In this document: in pieces, positions 41,908 to 50,619 of the stretch | How positions within the stretch are numbered: position 1 is the first letter of the stretch | Layout of the letters: each line of letters opens with the position of its first letter | DNA from: CAZHPA01 sp964533945 | GTDB taxonomy: Bacteria > Bacillota > Clostridia > Lachnospirales > WRBF01 | Direction: 5' to 3' | Assembly (NCBI GenBank): GCA_964533945.1 | Contig: CAZHPA010000007.1 | Span: 1 to 64,000, forward strand | DNA length: 64,000 nucleotides | Program-made: the position numbers and the translations under genes | The notes under the pieces: model-generated | The model's input: only the letters and a program-made list of their open reading frames with translations | What the model was told of the DNA's origin: nothing | The model's database searches: none

Positions 41908-43023
41908 TTAACTCACCCCTTCATAATTTTTTAATTTATAAACGAATGCTAAAATTTCAGCTACGGTTTGGTATAATTCTTCGGGTATTGTCTTCCCAAC
42001 ATCAACAGTTGCATATAAAGTTCTTGCAAGCTGTACATTTTCAACAATTTCAACACCGTTTTGCAAAGCAGCGTTTTTAATTTTTTGTGCTAAAAAGTCA
42101 ACGCCTTTTGCAACAACATATGGGGCATCTGAAACATTTTTATCGTATTTTAAAGCAACTGCATAATGCGTTGGGTTTGTTACAACAACATCTGCAGAAG
42201 GAACACTTTGCATCATTCGGCGCATAGAAACTTCACGCATTTTTTGCCTTATTTTGCCTTTAATTTGTGGGTTTCCTTCAATAGATTTATATTCATCTTT
42301 AACTTCTTGCTTAGACATTTTTAAGTCTTTTGTGTGTTTATATCTTGTATAAAAAACGTCGGCTAACGCAACAAATAAAAATAAAAGCCCAATATTAAGC
42401 CCTAACCTTGCTGCAACATTTCCTAAATATATTATTGCTTGCATAAGCCCCATGCTAGCAAGCTGTGGTATGTAGTTTATTTCGTTTACCATAGTTGCGT
42501 AAATTACATAGCCAATTATGCCAAACTTTGCCAAAGATTTTAAAAGTTCAACAAGTACACGCATAGAAAACAAGCGCTTAAAGCCTGAAATTGGGCTTAA
42601 TTTGCTAAACTTGGGCATAAGAGGTTCAATTGTTGGGTGCCAACCAACTTGAAATAAGTTTGATATAATGCCAACGCCCATAGATAGCGCAAAAATAGGC
42701 AAACAAATTAAAATTATTTGGGTAAATAAAAATGCTATATATTTTGCAATATAGTCTACTTCCATTATGTTATCTATGTCTGCTATAAGCTGAAAATTGC
42801 CTGAAAATATATTGGCAATACTTACATACATATTTTCTGAAAAAATCCTTAAACCAAAAAAGGCCGCCAAAAACAAAAGGGCAGTGTTAACCTCTGGGCT
42901 TTTAGCAACTTGTCCTTTTTTACGTGCCTTTTCACGCTTTCTTGCGGTTGGCTGTTCTGTTTTTTCGCCTTCATCAAAAAAGCTTAAGTTAATAGGTAAT
43001 AACTCATCTCTACTATATATCAT
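41908..43023 (-). CDS. flhB: Flagellar export gate protein with autocleavage motif
   Basis: A 371-residue membrane component of the flagellar type III export gate that switches substrate class from rod/hook to filament. The N-terminal cytoplasmic start is GEKTEQPTARKREKARKKGQ; four TM helices follow, and the autocleavage site NPTH is in VVVTNPTHYAVALKY near 285. The ATG overlaps the fliR stop by one base (TGATG), with no separate ribosome binding site, implying coupling. flhA, which usually follows, is absent from this operon. Confidence 0.95.
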   Translation of the reverse strand: MIYSRDELLPINLSFFDEGEKTEQPTARKREKARKKGQVAKSPEVNTALLFLAAFFGLRIFSENMYVSIANIFSGNFQLIADIDNIMEVDYIAKYIAFLFTQIILICLPIFALSMGVGIISNLFQVGWHPTIEPLMPKFSKLSPISGFKRLFSMRVLVELLKSLAKFGIIGYVIYATMVNEINYIPQLASMGLMQAIIYLGNVAARLGLNIGLLFLFVALADVFYTRYKHTKDLKMSKQEVKDEYKSIEGNPQIKGKIRQKMREVSMRRMMQSVPSADVVVTNPTHYAVALKYDKNVSDAPYVVAKGVDFLAQKIKNAALQNGVEIVENVQLARTLYATVDVGKTIPEELYQTVAEILAFVYKLKNYEGVS

Positions 43024-43832
43024 CAGTTTAGGCTCCCAATACTTTTAATTACATGCAAAATTGAATTATAAGCTTCATCAAAAAGTATGTCGTATACATA
43101 TGAAAATATTGGCATTATTAAATATAAAATTATTAGCCCTATAAAAAGTTTAAGAGGCATACCAACAACAAAAATATTCATTTGAGGAACAGCTTTAACC
43201 AAAAGCCCCAACGCAATATCTATAATTAATATCGAACCAACAATAGGTAACGAAACTTGCATTGCAATAATAAAGTAATTTGTTATTAATTGCAGCATAA
43301 AGCTAATAATTTCATTATTTTGAATTAGGCTTCCTGCGCCTATAGGTAAAACATCATAACTATAGAAAGCTGCGGAGATGAAAGAATGAAGCCCGCCTGT
43401 TTGAATTAAAAACATGCCCATTATCAAGTAAAACAAGTTACCAACTATTGGAACTTGAATTTGTGTTGTTGGGTCTAAAACGCTAACCATTGAAAAGCCT
43501 ATTTGATAATCAACAAGTTGACCGGCAAAATACATAAGAGAAATAGTTAGATAAATAGCATAACCTATTGTAAACCCAACCAAAAATTCTTTAGCAATTA
43601 AAACTACATAACCGGCAATGCTATCTATGTAGTAAATTTCGTTTATTCTGCCTGAAAACAACACTATATACGAGAGCGAAAGCGAAAGCCCTATTTTTGA
43701 AATGGTTGGTATATTTACACCTGAAATAATGGGAATTATTACAAAAATTCCTAAAAATCTGGCAATAATAACAAGAAATATGTCTAAATTAGAATAAACC
43801 TGAGCAAGCATTTCATTTCCGACTAAATCCAT
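43023..43832 (-). CDS. fliR: Flagellar export gate protein FliR
   Basis: A 269-residue integral membrane protein with about six to seven helices, part of the FliP5-FliQ4-FliR1 export gate. Characteristic stretches are DIFLVIIARFLGIFVIIPII, then GISYAIYLTISL-like KEFLVGFTIGYAIYLTISL and GMPLKLFIGLIILYLIMPIF. It lies downstream of fliQ by 50 bases and overlaps flhB by one base. Confidence 0.94.
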   Translation of the reverse strand: MDLVGNEMLAQVYSNLDIFLVIIARFLGIFVIIPIISGVNIPTISKIGLSLSLSYIVLFSGRINEIYYIDSIAGYVVLIAKEFLVGFTIGYAIYLTISLMYFAGQLVDYQIGFSMVSVLDPTTQIQVPIVGNLFYLIMGMFLIQTGGLHSFISAAFYSYDVLPIGAGSLIQNNEIISFMLQLITNYFIIAMQVSLPIVGSILIIDIALGLLVKAVPQMNIFVVGMPLKLFIGLIILYLIMPIFSYVYDILFDEAYNSILHVIKSIGSLN

Positions 43833-43882
43833 TTTAAATCTTCCCGACTTGCGTATTTTTATGGGCGCTTATTTTATATGGG

Positions 43883-44158
43883 CTATCTTGGTGTTATTAA
43901 ATACGGAAAATTTTGAAATAAGTTAATTGTATATTCTTTCAGCGTTGTTAGCATAAATGTTCCAAAAAGAATAAGAGAAGCTAAAACTGCCAAAATTTTA
44001 GGAACAAACGCTAGTGTTGGTTCCTGAATAGACGTTACCGTTTGAAATATACTAACTACAACGCCAACTACTAGCCCCATTAAAAGTGGAGGTGCCGAAA
44101 CTAAAATTACCGTATATATAGCATCTTGAATTAACGTTATAATTATGTCTTGCGTCAA
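43883..44158 (-). CDS. fliQ: Flagellar export gate protein FliQ
   Basis: A 91-residue protein with two TM helices; four copies join FliP and FliR in the export gate. It has VGVVVSIFQTVTSIQEPTLA, typical of FliQ/SctS. The start is TTG 44158, eight bases after AGGAGG. The order fliP-fliQ-fliR-flhB is standard. Confidence 0.94.
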   Translation of the reverse strand: MTQDIIITLIQDAIYTVILVSAPPLLMGLVVGVVVSIFQTVTSIQEPTLAFVPKILAVLASLILFGTFMLTTLKEYTINLFQNFPYLITPR

Positions 44159-44208
44159 TGCTATTCCTCCTTAAGTTTTGGCTTTCGGATTTTAAAAGTT
44201 TGGGGTGT

Positions 44209-44949
44209 TTATCTAAAATATGTTTTAATTAAACTTTCAATTACAAAATTCCAGCCACCAATTAATGTAAAGAGCATTATTTTAAATGGCAACGAAATCA
44301 TAGCCGGAGGCAACATCATCATACCCATAGCCATTAAAACAGAAGCAACAACCATATCTATAACTATAAATGGCAAATATATATAAAACCCAAGCGAAAA
44401 GCCTTTTGTTAATTCTCCCAAAACAAATGCTGGAATTAAAACTCTGTTTGGTATTTCTTCTATTGAAGCATACGTTTCTCCTGCAAGCTCTGCAAAAAGC
44501 GCCATATCTTTATCTTCAACCTGAACAAACATAAACTCACGCAAAGGTTCCATAGCATTTTTAATTGCTTCTTCTTGCCCTATTGCGCCACTTGCATATG
44601 GTATTAAAGCTGTTTCGTTAATTGTTCCAATAGGTTTTCCCATAACAAAAAAAGTTAAAATTAAAGCAAGCCCAATTAATATTTGGTTTGGGGGCATTTG
44701 CTGCGTTCCTAATGCCGAACGCAAAAAGTGCAAAACAATAATTGTTCTTGTAAAGCATGTCATCATTAACAAAAGCGTGGGAATAAACGCAATAGACGCT
44801 AGGAGCAAAATAATTTGTAATGTACTAACAACAGATTGCGGATTATCCGTTACGCCAATATCAAGCCCAAGCGTCATAGGCGTTTGTGCAAATGCAGTTA
44901 CACTAAAAAGCAAAGCTAGAGGCATACTAATAAGCAATATTTTTTTCAT
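44209..44949 (-). CDS. fliP: Flagellar export gate protein FliP
   Basis: 246 residues from ATG 44949, which gives the expected cleavable signal peptide (MKKILLISMPLALLFSVTAFA); upstream in-frame starts would hide it. Family motifs are MTCFTRTIIVLHFLRSALGT, QMPPNQILIGLALILTFFVM and DMVVASVLMAMGMMMLPP. Five FliP molecules form the core of the export gate. The ribosome binding site is weak (GGGACGG). It follows fliO by 34 bases. Confidence 0.95.
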   Translation of the reverse strand: MKKILLISMPLALLFSVTAFAQTPMTLGLDIGVTDNPQSVVSTLQIILLLASIAFIPTLLLMMTCFTRTIIVLHFLRSALGTQQMPPNQILIGLALILTFFVMGKPIGTINETALIPYASGAIGQEEAIKNAMEPLREFMFVQVEDKDMALFAELAGETYASIEEIPNRVLIPAFVLGELTKGFSLGFYIYLPFIVIDMVVASVLMAMGMMMLPPAMISLPFKIMLFTLIGGWNFVIESLIKTYFR

Positions 44950-44983
44950 GTGGCACCGTCCCTGCAGCATCGTCATTAGCGAA

Positions 44984-45379
44984 TTAGTTCTTTTTAGGAA
45001 AAAGCTGATTGAAATACTTTTCAAATGAAACGTTTGGTTTACCTTGCTCGTCAATCACAATTTCCTCATTGTTTATTTCTGTTAGAAATGTAATTTTGTC
45101 TTTTGAAACACCGACTAAAATATACTTCTTTCCAACTTTTAAAAGTAAAATGCTACTTTGGTAGCCAACGCCTATACTTTCAACAATTGAAATATTGCTA
45201 TTACCTTTTTTAACAAGCTTTCCGTTTGCTATTAACTTTGTTAAAAAATAGGCTGAAATTAAAACAAAAATCACACAAACAATTTGACTAACAAGTTGAA
45301 AATTGCCAGTCAAACTATTGGGTTGTGTGGTAGTTGTTTCTGCAAGGAGAAAAAAAATCATAAGCATAAAGTTAACCAA
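44984..45379 (-). CDS. fliO: FliO/FliZ-type flagellar biosynthesis protein
   Basis: A 131-residue single-span membrane protein. An N-terminal hydrophobic stretch and a TM helix (LVSQIVCVIFVLISAYFLTK) precede a small cytoplasmic beta domain (ISIVESIGVGYQSSILLLKV), as in FliO/FliZ, which assists FliP assembly. The start is uncertain: TTG 45379 overlaps the cheY stop, while ATG at 45367 or 45361 is also possible, and none has a clear ribosome binding site. Confidence 0.8.
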   Translation of the reverse strand: MVNFMLMIFFLLAETTTTQPNSLTGNFQLVSQIVCVIFVLISAYFLTKLIANGKLVKKGNSNISIVESIGVGYQSSILLLKVGKKYILVGVSKDKITFLTEINNEEIVIDEQGKPNVSFEKYFNQLFPKKN

Positions 45380-45737
45380 TAACTTTTTGAACTGCTTCTA
45401 AAACTCTATCCGGCTGAAACGGTTTAACTATAAAATCTCTTGCTCCTGCTTGAATGGATTCAATAACCATTGCTTGTTGACCCATTGCAGAACACATAAT
45501 AATCATAGCTTTAGGGTCTGCTTTTTTAATACCTCTTGCGGCTTGTATACCGTCCATTTCAGGCATTGTTATGTCTAATATAACAAGCTTTGGCTTAAGT
45601 TCGGCATATTTTTCTATGGCTTTAACACCGTTTTCGGCTTCTCCAACAACATTATAGCCGTTCTTTGTAAGAATATCTTTAAGCATCATGCGCATAAAAG
45701 CAGCATCGTCAACTAACAAAATAGTTTTATCCGACAT
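45372..45737 (-). CDS. cheY: CheY-like chemotaxis response regulator
   Basis: A 121-residue single receiver domain. The acidic pocket is DDAAF (11-15), the phosphorylated aspartate is in LVILDITMPEMDG (about D55), the switch Thr/Ser is in IIMCSAMGQ and the conserved lysine is in VKPF (about 105). It binds the FliM/FliY switch to control motor direction. Its place between fliY and fliO is the classic Bacillus/Clostridium order. The ribosome binding site is AAGGAGTG. Confidence 0.94.
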   Translation of the reverse strand: MSDKTILLVDDAAFMRMMLKDILTKNGYNVVGEAENGVKAIEKYAELKPKLVILDITMPEMDGIQAARGIKKADPKAMIIMCSAMGQQAMVIESIQAGARDFIVKPFQPDRVLEAVQKVIG

Positions 45738-45761
45738 ATTAGTTCACTCCTTGGGTAATAA

Positions 45762-47075
45762 TTAAATTCGGTCTTCCACACTTATTATATCAGTAATTCT
45801 TATGCCAAAGTTTTCATCAATTACAACAACTTCGCCTTTGGCAACAAACTTGCCGTTTATTAAAATATCTATAGGTTCTCCTGCTAATTTGTCCAGCTCA
45901 ATAATTGTTCCGGGTGAAAATTCTAATATTTCTTTAATCTTTTTATGGGTTCTTCCAAGCTCTACTGAAACTTCAAGCGGAACATCCATTATTATGCCAA
46001 TGTTTTCTTTTTGTTGCATAACAGATGAAACATCAAAATTTTGAAATTGAACCGGTTTAACATTTTGCGGTGGTTCATAAGGTTGTTGCTGTTGCTGCGG
46101 ATACGGCGGCATTTGCGGCGGATATGGATAATATGGCATTTGCTGCTGTTGCGGCGGCATATATTGCTGTTGTTGCGAATAATCTGGTGCTGGGTATGGC
46201 ATTTGTGGTGGCATATATTGCTGTTGCTGCGAATAATCTGGCATAGTATATTGTGCCTGAACTTGTGGCGGCATATATGCAGGTGGTTCTTGCGCCATTT
46301 GTTGAGGTGGCGCTTGCTGCTGAGAAGGCATTTCTTCCGGTGTTTTTGGAAGCGCTTTTTTCTCTGGTGGTGAATACAAGTTAGTTTTTATTGTATCAAC
46401 CATTTCAATTGCAAATTTTTTAGGCAAAATTTGCATAATTTCACTGTCTATTAAAGTTCCAATTTCCATTCTGAAACCGGTGCAAACCAAATCTTCAGCT
46501 GGGTTAAAACCTGTTATATCGAAAAAATCAGAGCCGCTGAAATCAAGCTCAAATGCTTGGGGGGTTTCAATATCTATTTTTTTGTTAATCATTGATGCAA
46601 TAGATGTTGAAGAAGAGCCAACCATTTGATTCATAGCTTCTGCAATTGCGCTTAAATCAATATCTGTAAGCGGTTCGTTTTCTGAAATGTTAGTTCCGTC
46701 GCCGCCCATCATTAAGTTTGAAATAATTTTAACGTCGTGTTGCTTTAATATTAAAATATTTGTTCCTTCAATGCCTTCTTTATAGTTAACTTTAATACCA
46801 ACGCAAGGTCTATCGTAGCTATCGGCAAGCTGACGCCATGTTATAACACTAACTTTTGGAATTGTTATAGAAACTTTTTGACCCAACAACGCAAAAAGAG
46901 TAGTTGCAGAAGTTCCCATGCTTATGTTGCCAATTTCCCCCAGTATGTCGTTTTGTTCATCTGTTAGTGAATTAGTTTCGTCAGCTCCCCCCGAAGCATC
47001 ATCGTCTTGAAGTTCGGAAGCAAAAGAACCACCTAGCAAAGCGTTAATTTCATCTTGAGAAAGCATATCTCCCAT
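45762..47075 (-). CDS. fliY: Flagellar motor switch phosphatase FliY with Pro/Gln-rich linker
   Basis: A 437-residue C-ring component. The N-terminal FliM-like peptide is MGDMLSQDEINALLGG. A CheC-type phosphatase domain (about 35-225) has DILGEIGNISMGTSATTLF and LSAIAEAMNQMVGSSST, and the C-terminal SpoA/FliN domain (about 350-435) starts GIIMDVPLEVSVELGRT. Between them is a linker of about 110 residues made almost only of Pro, Gln, Tyr and Met with repeats such as YMPPQ and PDYSQQQQ. Such linkers are usually shorter. FliY dephosphorylates CheY-P at the motor. It starts 5 bases after fliM. Confidence 0.94.
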   Translation of the reverse strand: MGDMLSQDEINALLGGSFASELQDDDASGGADETNSLTDEQNDILGEIGNISMGTSATTLFALLGQKVSITIPKVSVITWRQLADSYDRPCVGIKVNYKEGIEGTNILILKQHDVKIISNLMMGGDGTNISENEPLTDIDLSAIAEAMNQMVGSSSTSIASMINKKIDIETPQAFELDFSGSDFFDITGFNPAEDLVCTGFRMEIGTLIDSEIMQILPKKFAIEMVDTIKTNLYSPPEKKALPKTPEEMPSQQQAPPQQMAQEPPAYMPPQVQAQYTMPDYSQQQQYMPPQMPYPAPDYSQQQQYMPPQQQQMPYYPYPPQMPPYPQQQQQPYEPPQNVKPVQFQNFDVSSVMQQKENIGIIMDVPLEVSVELGRTHKKIKEILEFSPGTIIELDKLAGEPIDILINGKFVAKGEVVVIDENFGIRITDIISVEDRI

Positions 47076-47079
47076 GCAG

Positions 47080-48075
47080 CTATTCCTCCTTCCCTACAAG
47101 CGAAGTTATTTGTATTGCAGCCTTACCACGCATAATGCCGGGTTTAGCACGAAATTTTAATAAATTTCCAACCATAATGTCAAGGTCTGTTGTAACGTAT
47201 GAATCAAGCGGTATAACATCTCCAACCCTAAGTTCAACAAATTCATTAACAGTAATTTTGGTTTTTCCAACAATTGCAGAAATTGGTATTCTAGCTCTTT
47301 CAAGCTGGTATTCAAGGTTTTGCCTGTACTCTTCTTTGTTATCTTTTTCAGCTTGGGTAAACCAAAATTTGGTATTTAATCTTTCCATAATTGGTTCAAG
47401 CACAAAATGAGGCATACAGAAATTTAAAAATCCTTCAGAAATACCAATTTTAATGCTTAAAGTTACAAGAACAATCATTTCATTTGGCGAAATAATTTGG
47501 GCAAACTGTGAATTTGTTTCAATTTTTTCAAGGCTTGGTTCTAAAACAATTACATTTTCCCAAGGTTCTATTAAATGCTGAAGCATTTGAGTAATAATTC
47601 TATCTAAAAGAATTTTTTCAATTTCTGAAAAGTCTCTAATTTTTTTCATACTAAGCCCCGGCCCGCCTAAAATTCTATCTATAATTGAATATCCTATATT
47701 GCTAGACATTTCTAAGATAACAGAACCTTTTAAAGGCTTAAAATCTAAAACACCTAAAATAACAGGATTAACAAGGGAATTGTTAAATTCTTTGTATGAA
47801 ATTTGTTCTGCGCTTGCAACTTCCAATGTGCAATTTGTTCTTAAATAGCCTGTTAGAAAAGATGCAACAAGCCTTGCAAAATTGTCAAAAATAATTTCAA
47901 GAGTTCTTAGCTGTTCTTTATTAAACTTTGACGGCTTTGCAAAATTATAGTCTTTAACATTACTGCGTTTTGTTTCCGAAGTGGCAGCAGCTATATTGGT
48001 TGCTGCTTCTCCGTCTCCGCCCATTAAATTACTTAACAGAGCATCAATTTCGCTTTGCGATAATACGTCGCCCAA
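47080..48075 (-). CDS. fliM: Flagellar motor switch protein FliM
   Basis: A 331-residue C-ring protein that binds CheY-P through its N-terminal peptide VLSQSEIDALLSNLMGGDG. The middle FliM domain (about 45-225) has GYLRTNCTLEVASAEQISYK and a GGxG-type segment in DRILGGPGLS. The C-terminal SpoA domain is residues 245-325. Length and motifs are standard. It lies 28 bases after fliL. Confidence 0.95.
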   Translation of the reverse strand: MGDVLSQSEIDALLSNLMGGDGEAATNIAAATSETKRSNVKDYNFAKPSKFNKEQLRTLEIIFDNFARLVASFLTGYLRTNCTLEVASAEQISYKEFNNSLVNPVILGVLDFKPLKGSVILEMSSNIGYSIIDRILGGPGLSMKKIRDFSEIEKILLDRIITQMLQHLIEPWENVIVLEPSLEKIETNSQFAQIISPNEMIVLVTLSIKIGISEGFLNFCMPHFVLEPIMERLNTKFWFTQAEKDNKEEYRQNLEYQLERARIPISAIVGKTKITVNEFVELRVGDVIPLDSYVTTDLDIMVGNLLKFRAKPGIMRGKAAIQITSLVGKEE

Positions 48076-48103
48076 ACTTGCCCACCACCTTCATTTTGCA
48101 AAG

Positions 48104-48598
48104 TTATTGCACAATAAATTCGCTAATATAAACATTTGTAAGTAACTGGTCTTTAAAAATATTTTGCAATTCTTGAAGTATTTCTTCTTTTAAAATTTCT
48201 TTTCCGTCTGGTCTGTTTAGTTGCTCGAAAGTTTTGCTTCTTGCAATACTAATTGCGGCATCTCTAATAATTACTTCTTTTGCTTTAACTAATTCAACGA
48301 ATTTTGGGCTTTCTTTTTTATCAGTGTTGTCAACGCCAATTTCTATTCCAAACTTAATAACATGGGAAGCGCCGTCTCCGCCTTTTGCAAGGTTTGTGCT
48401 AACTGTTCTTTCAAATGAAATTATTTCTATTTGCTCGGGAGAAAGTTGGTTAGAGGCATATTGAACTGTTGTTTGACCGCCCCCTAATCCGCCACTGCCA
48501 ATAACTTTTAAAGCAAACACCGAAACGCCTATAATAGTTGCAAGAAGAACTACTAACAACACTATTATTACTATCATCATTACCTTATTTTTTTCCAA
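48104..48598 (-). CDS. fliL: Flagellar basal body-associated protein FliL
   Basis: A 164-residue protein with one N-terminal TM helix (VMMIVIIVLLVVLLATIIGV) and a periplasmic or extracytoplasmic domain ending GKEILKEEILQELQNIF, then TNVYISEFIVQ, as in FliL. It supports stator engagement around MotAB. It is located between motB and fliM, as usual in Firmicutes. Confidence 0.92.
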   Translation of the reverse strand: MEKNKVMMIVIIVLLVVLLATIIGVSVFALKVIGSGGLGGGQTTVQYASNQLSPEQIEIISFERTVSTNLAKGGDGASHVIKFGIEIGVDNTDKKESPKFVELVKAKEVIIRDAAISIARSKTFEQLNRPDGKEILKEEILQELQNIFKDQLLTNVYISEFIVQ

Positions 48599-48640
48599 AA
48601 TAATTTCTCCCCTCTAATAAAAGCGCAGAGCTAATTTTTC

Positions 48641-49411
48641 TTATTTTGCACTATCAGAGTAATATTTACTCTTAAATTTTATTTCAACTCTCCTATTTTG
48701 CGCTCGTCCTTCAGGTGTATTATTTGTTGCTATAGGCAAATATTCTCCTCTGCCAACAGCTATAATTCTAACAGGCACAACACCTTTTTGGTCAATGAAA
48801 TATTCAGCAACAGAAAATGCACGGGCATATGACAATTGCCAATTGCTTGGATATTGCACTGTGTTTATTGGGAGATTGTCTGTATGTCCTGATATTTCTA
48901 TATCGTTTTCGGGGTATTTGTGTATTTCATTTGCAACAACATCTAGTGCTGCCATAGCTTCTTCTTTTAAAACTGCTCTTCCTAAATCGAAAAGTATGCC
49001 TTCTTTAAAGACTAATGTAACAGAATCTTCTGCAATTTTAACTTCAATTTTTTCTTGAAGCTGATTTTCGGCAAGATATGTTTTAAAGTCTGAAGCCATT
49101 TGTTGAAGCTCTTTTTGTGCTTCTTCTGCTGTTTTTGCAGCAATTTCAATTGGCAAATCCAAATTAACAGCAGGCATTTCCATTATACCACTTCCAAACA
49201 TTTCGTCAATACCGCTTCCGCCGCCAACTATAACGGGGGCCGGGTTTCCCGAAAGACCCGAAACCATTGCTTGAAATTTTTTAGCATCAATAGTAGACAT
49301 TGCAAATAGAAGAACGAAAAAGCACATTAAAAGGGTTATTAAATCTCCATATGTTGCAAGCCATTCGGGGCAGCCTGCCTTTGGGGCTTCTTCCTTCTTA
49401 GCTCTTGCCAT
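48641..49411 (-). CDS. motB: Flagellar stator protein MotB
   Basis: A 256-residue stator subunit. The proton/sodium-binding aspartate is in the TM start WLATYGDLITLLMCFFVLLF (D26 region). The C-terminal OmpA/peptidoglycan-binding domain (about 125-245) has ISGHTDNLPINT, YPSNWQLSYARAFSVAEYF and NRRVEIKF. It anchors the stator to peptidoglycan. It starts 17 bases after motA. Confidence 0.95.
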   Translation of the reverse strand: MARAKKEEAPKAGCPEWLATYGDLITLLMCFFVLLFAMSTIDAKKFQAMVSGLSGNPAPVIVGGGSGIDEMFGSGIMEMPAVNLDLPIEIAAKTAEEAQKELQQMASDFKTYLAENQLQEKIEVKIAEDSVTLVFKEGILFDLGRAVLKEEAMAALDVVANEIHKYPENDIEISGHTDNLPINTVQYPSNWQLSYARAFSVAEYFIDQKGVVPVRIIAVGRGEYLPIATNNTPEGRAQNRRVEIKFKSKYYSDSAK

Positions 49412-49427
49412 AAAATCACCAACCTAA

Positions 49428-50219
49428 TTATTTATCTTCTTCCTTATTCGAGCCTCTCATGGCAGGAGAAAGGAAAGCTTTTAATTTTTCTTCAATAATA
49501 CGTGGGTTTTCGCCCGCTTGAATTGATAGCATACCTTCAATTAAAACTTCTTTCATAAGCATTTCATCATTACTAAAAAGCTTCATTTTATTTGCAACAG
49601 GGTTAGCTATAAAGTTTGCAATTAAAGAGCCATAAAATGTTGTAATTAAAGCAACCGCCATAGAAGGGCCCAATGTTGAAGGGTCGCTCATATTTTGAAG
49701 CATAACTATAAGCCCAATTAGCGTTCCTATCATACCAAAAGCAGGGCCAATTGTTGCAATAAATTCCCAAACGCCACGCACTTTTCCATGACGGCCTTCT
49801 ATATATGCAAGCTCTGTTTCTAAAATGTTTCTAACAAGTTCTGGGTCGGTTCCGTCAACGATTAGCATTATGCCTTTTTGCAAAAAAGCATCTTCCATAG
49901 TTTTAGCTGCTTCTTCTAAAGCCAAAATTCCTTCTTTTCTTGCAAGGTTTGCAAGCTTAATAATTCTTTCAATAGCGTCTGTTGGGTCAACTTTTGGGGG
50001 CTTGAAAACTTTGCTAATAGCTTTCATAGCCGTAATAACGCCGTCTAATGGCGTTGAAATCAAAGTTGAAGCAAGCGTTCCTCCAAGAACAATCATAATA
50101 GAAGGATAATTAATGAATGCAGGACCCGCAATAGCATAGTTTGGAGCAACAGCGAGAAGTATGGAAGCAAGTATGAAGAACACACCGGAAGCGAACCCTA
50201 TAACTGAGCCTTTATCCAA
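49428..50219 (-). CDS. motA: Flagellar stator protein MotA
   Basis: A 263-residue protein with four TM helices. Signature elements are NYPSIMIVLGGTLASTLIS, the cytoplasmic loop with LARKEGILALEEAAKTMED, and EFIATIGPAFGMIGTLIGL near 150-170. It forms the MotA5B2 ion-driven stator. It is preceded by flbD, and motAB lie inside the hook/basal-body operon, as in many Clostridia. Confidence 0.95.
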   Translation of the reverse strand: MDKGSVIGFASGVFFILASILLAVAPNYAIAGPAFINYPSIMIVLGGTLASTLISTPLDGVITAMKAISKVFKPPKVDPTDAIERIIKLANLARKEGILALEEAAKTMEDAFLQKGIMLIVDGTDPELVRNILETELAYIEGRHGKVRGVWEFIATIGPAFGMIGTLIGLIVMLQNMSDPSTLGPSMAVALITTFYGSLIANFIANPVANKMKLFSNDEMLMKEVLIEGMLSIQAGENPRIIEEKLKAFLSPAMRGSNKEEDK

Positions 50220-50241
50220 AACAATTTCCCCTTTACATGTT

Positions 50242-50424
50242 TTATTTATGAATTTTTCTTTTAAATTCTATAATTTTATTAACTATATCGTCAACAGATT
50301 CTTTTGCAATTATTTTCCTTCCGGTTGTCATAGTAATTGTTGTGTCTGGTGTGGCTTCAATGCATTCTATTAGGTTGCAATTAATTACCAATTCTTTATC
50401 ATTTAACTTAGTAATTGCAATCAC
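50242..50424 (-). CDS. flbD: FlbD-family flagellar protein
   Basis: A 60-residue protein of the FlbD/YlzI family: MIAITKLNDKELVINCNLIE, then TPDTTITMTTGRKIIAKES. The function is unknown, but it is conserved between flgE and motA in Firmicutes and spirochaetes. The start is GTG 50424, seven bases after GGAGG. A partial second copy of its 5' end lies directly upstream. Confidence 0.9.
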   Translation of the reverse strand: MIAITKLNDKELVINCNLIECIEATPDTTITMTTGRKIIAKESVDDIVNKIIEFKRKIHK

Positions 50425-50580
50425 ATAAAAACCTCCGGCAAAATTTAATTATATTAGGGTGTTTGCTTCAATGCTTTTAATGCATTCTATTAGGTTGCAA
50501 TTAATTGACAATTCCTTAATATTTAACCTAGTAATTGCAATCATATAAAAACTTCTGGCGAAATTTTATTATATTAGACA
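50353..50580 (-). repeat. Tandem duplication of the flbD 5' end and its upstream region
   Basis: Unit 1 (50353-50458) is the start of flbD. Unit 2 (50465-50580) is a close copy sharing TGCATTCTATTAGGTTGCAA, TTTAACYTAGTAATTGCAAT and the upstream TTATTATATTAG-like stretch. The period is about 112 bases. Unit 2 lies between flgE and flbD. Confidence 0.9.
50449..50544 (-). pseudogene. Truncated FlbD duplicate (31 codons)
   Basis: Unit 2 of the duplication still has an open frame: ATG 50544, reading MIAITRLNIKELSINCNLIE, then CIKSIEANTLI and TAA at 50451-50449. It matches the first two thirds of FlbD but lacks the TTGRKIIAKES half. The GGAGG ribosome binding site of flbD is changed to AGAAG here, so translation is doubtful. 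It may be an inert relic or a poorly expressed micro-protein. Confidence 0.6.
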
Positions 50581-50619
50581 GTTTAGCACAAAATATGCCA
50601 AACTGTCTATAAAAAACTT

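Noticed and set aside
46041..46373. Plus-strand frame rich in Arg, Leu and Trp
   Set aside because: It is the antisense reading of the repetitive Pro/Gln linker of fliY; no independent support.
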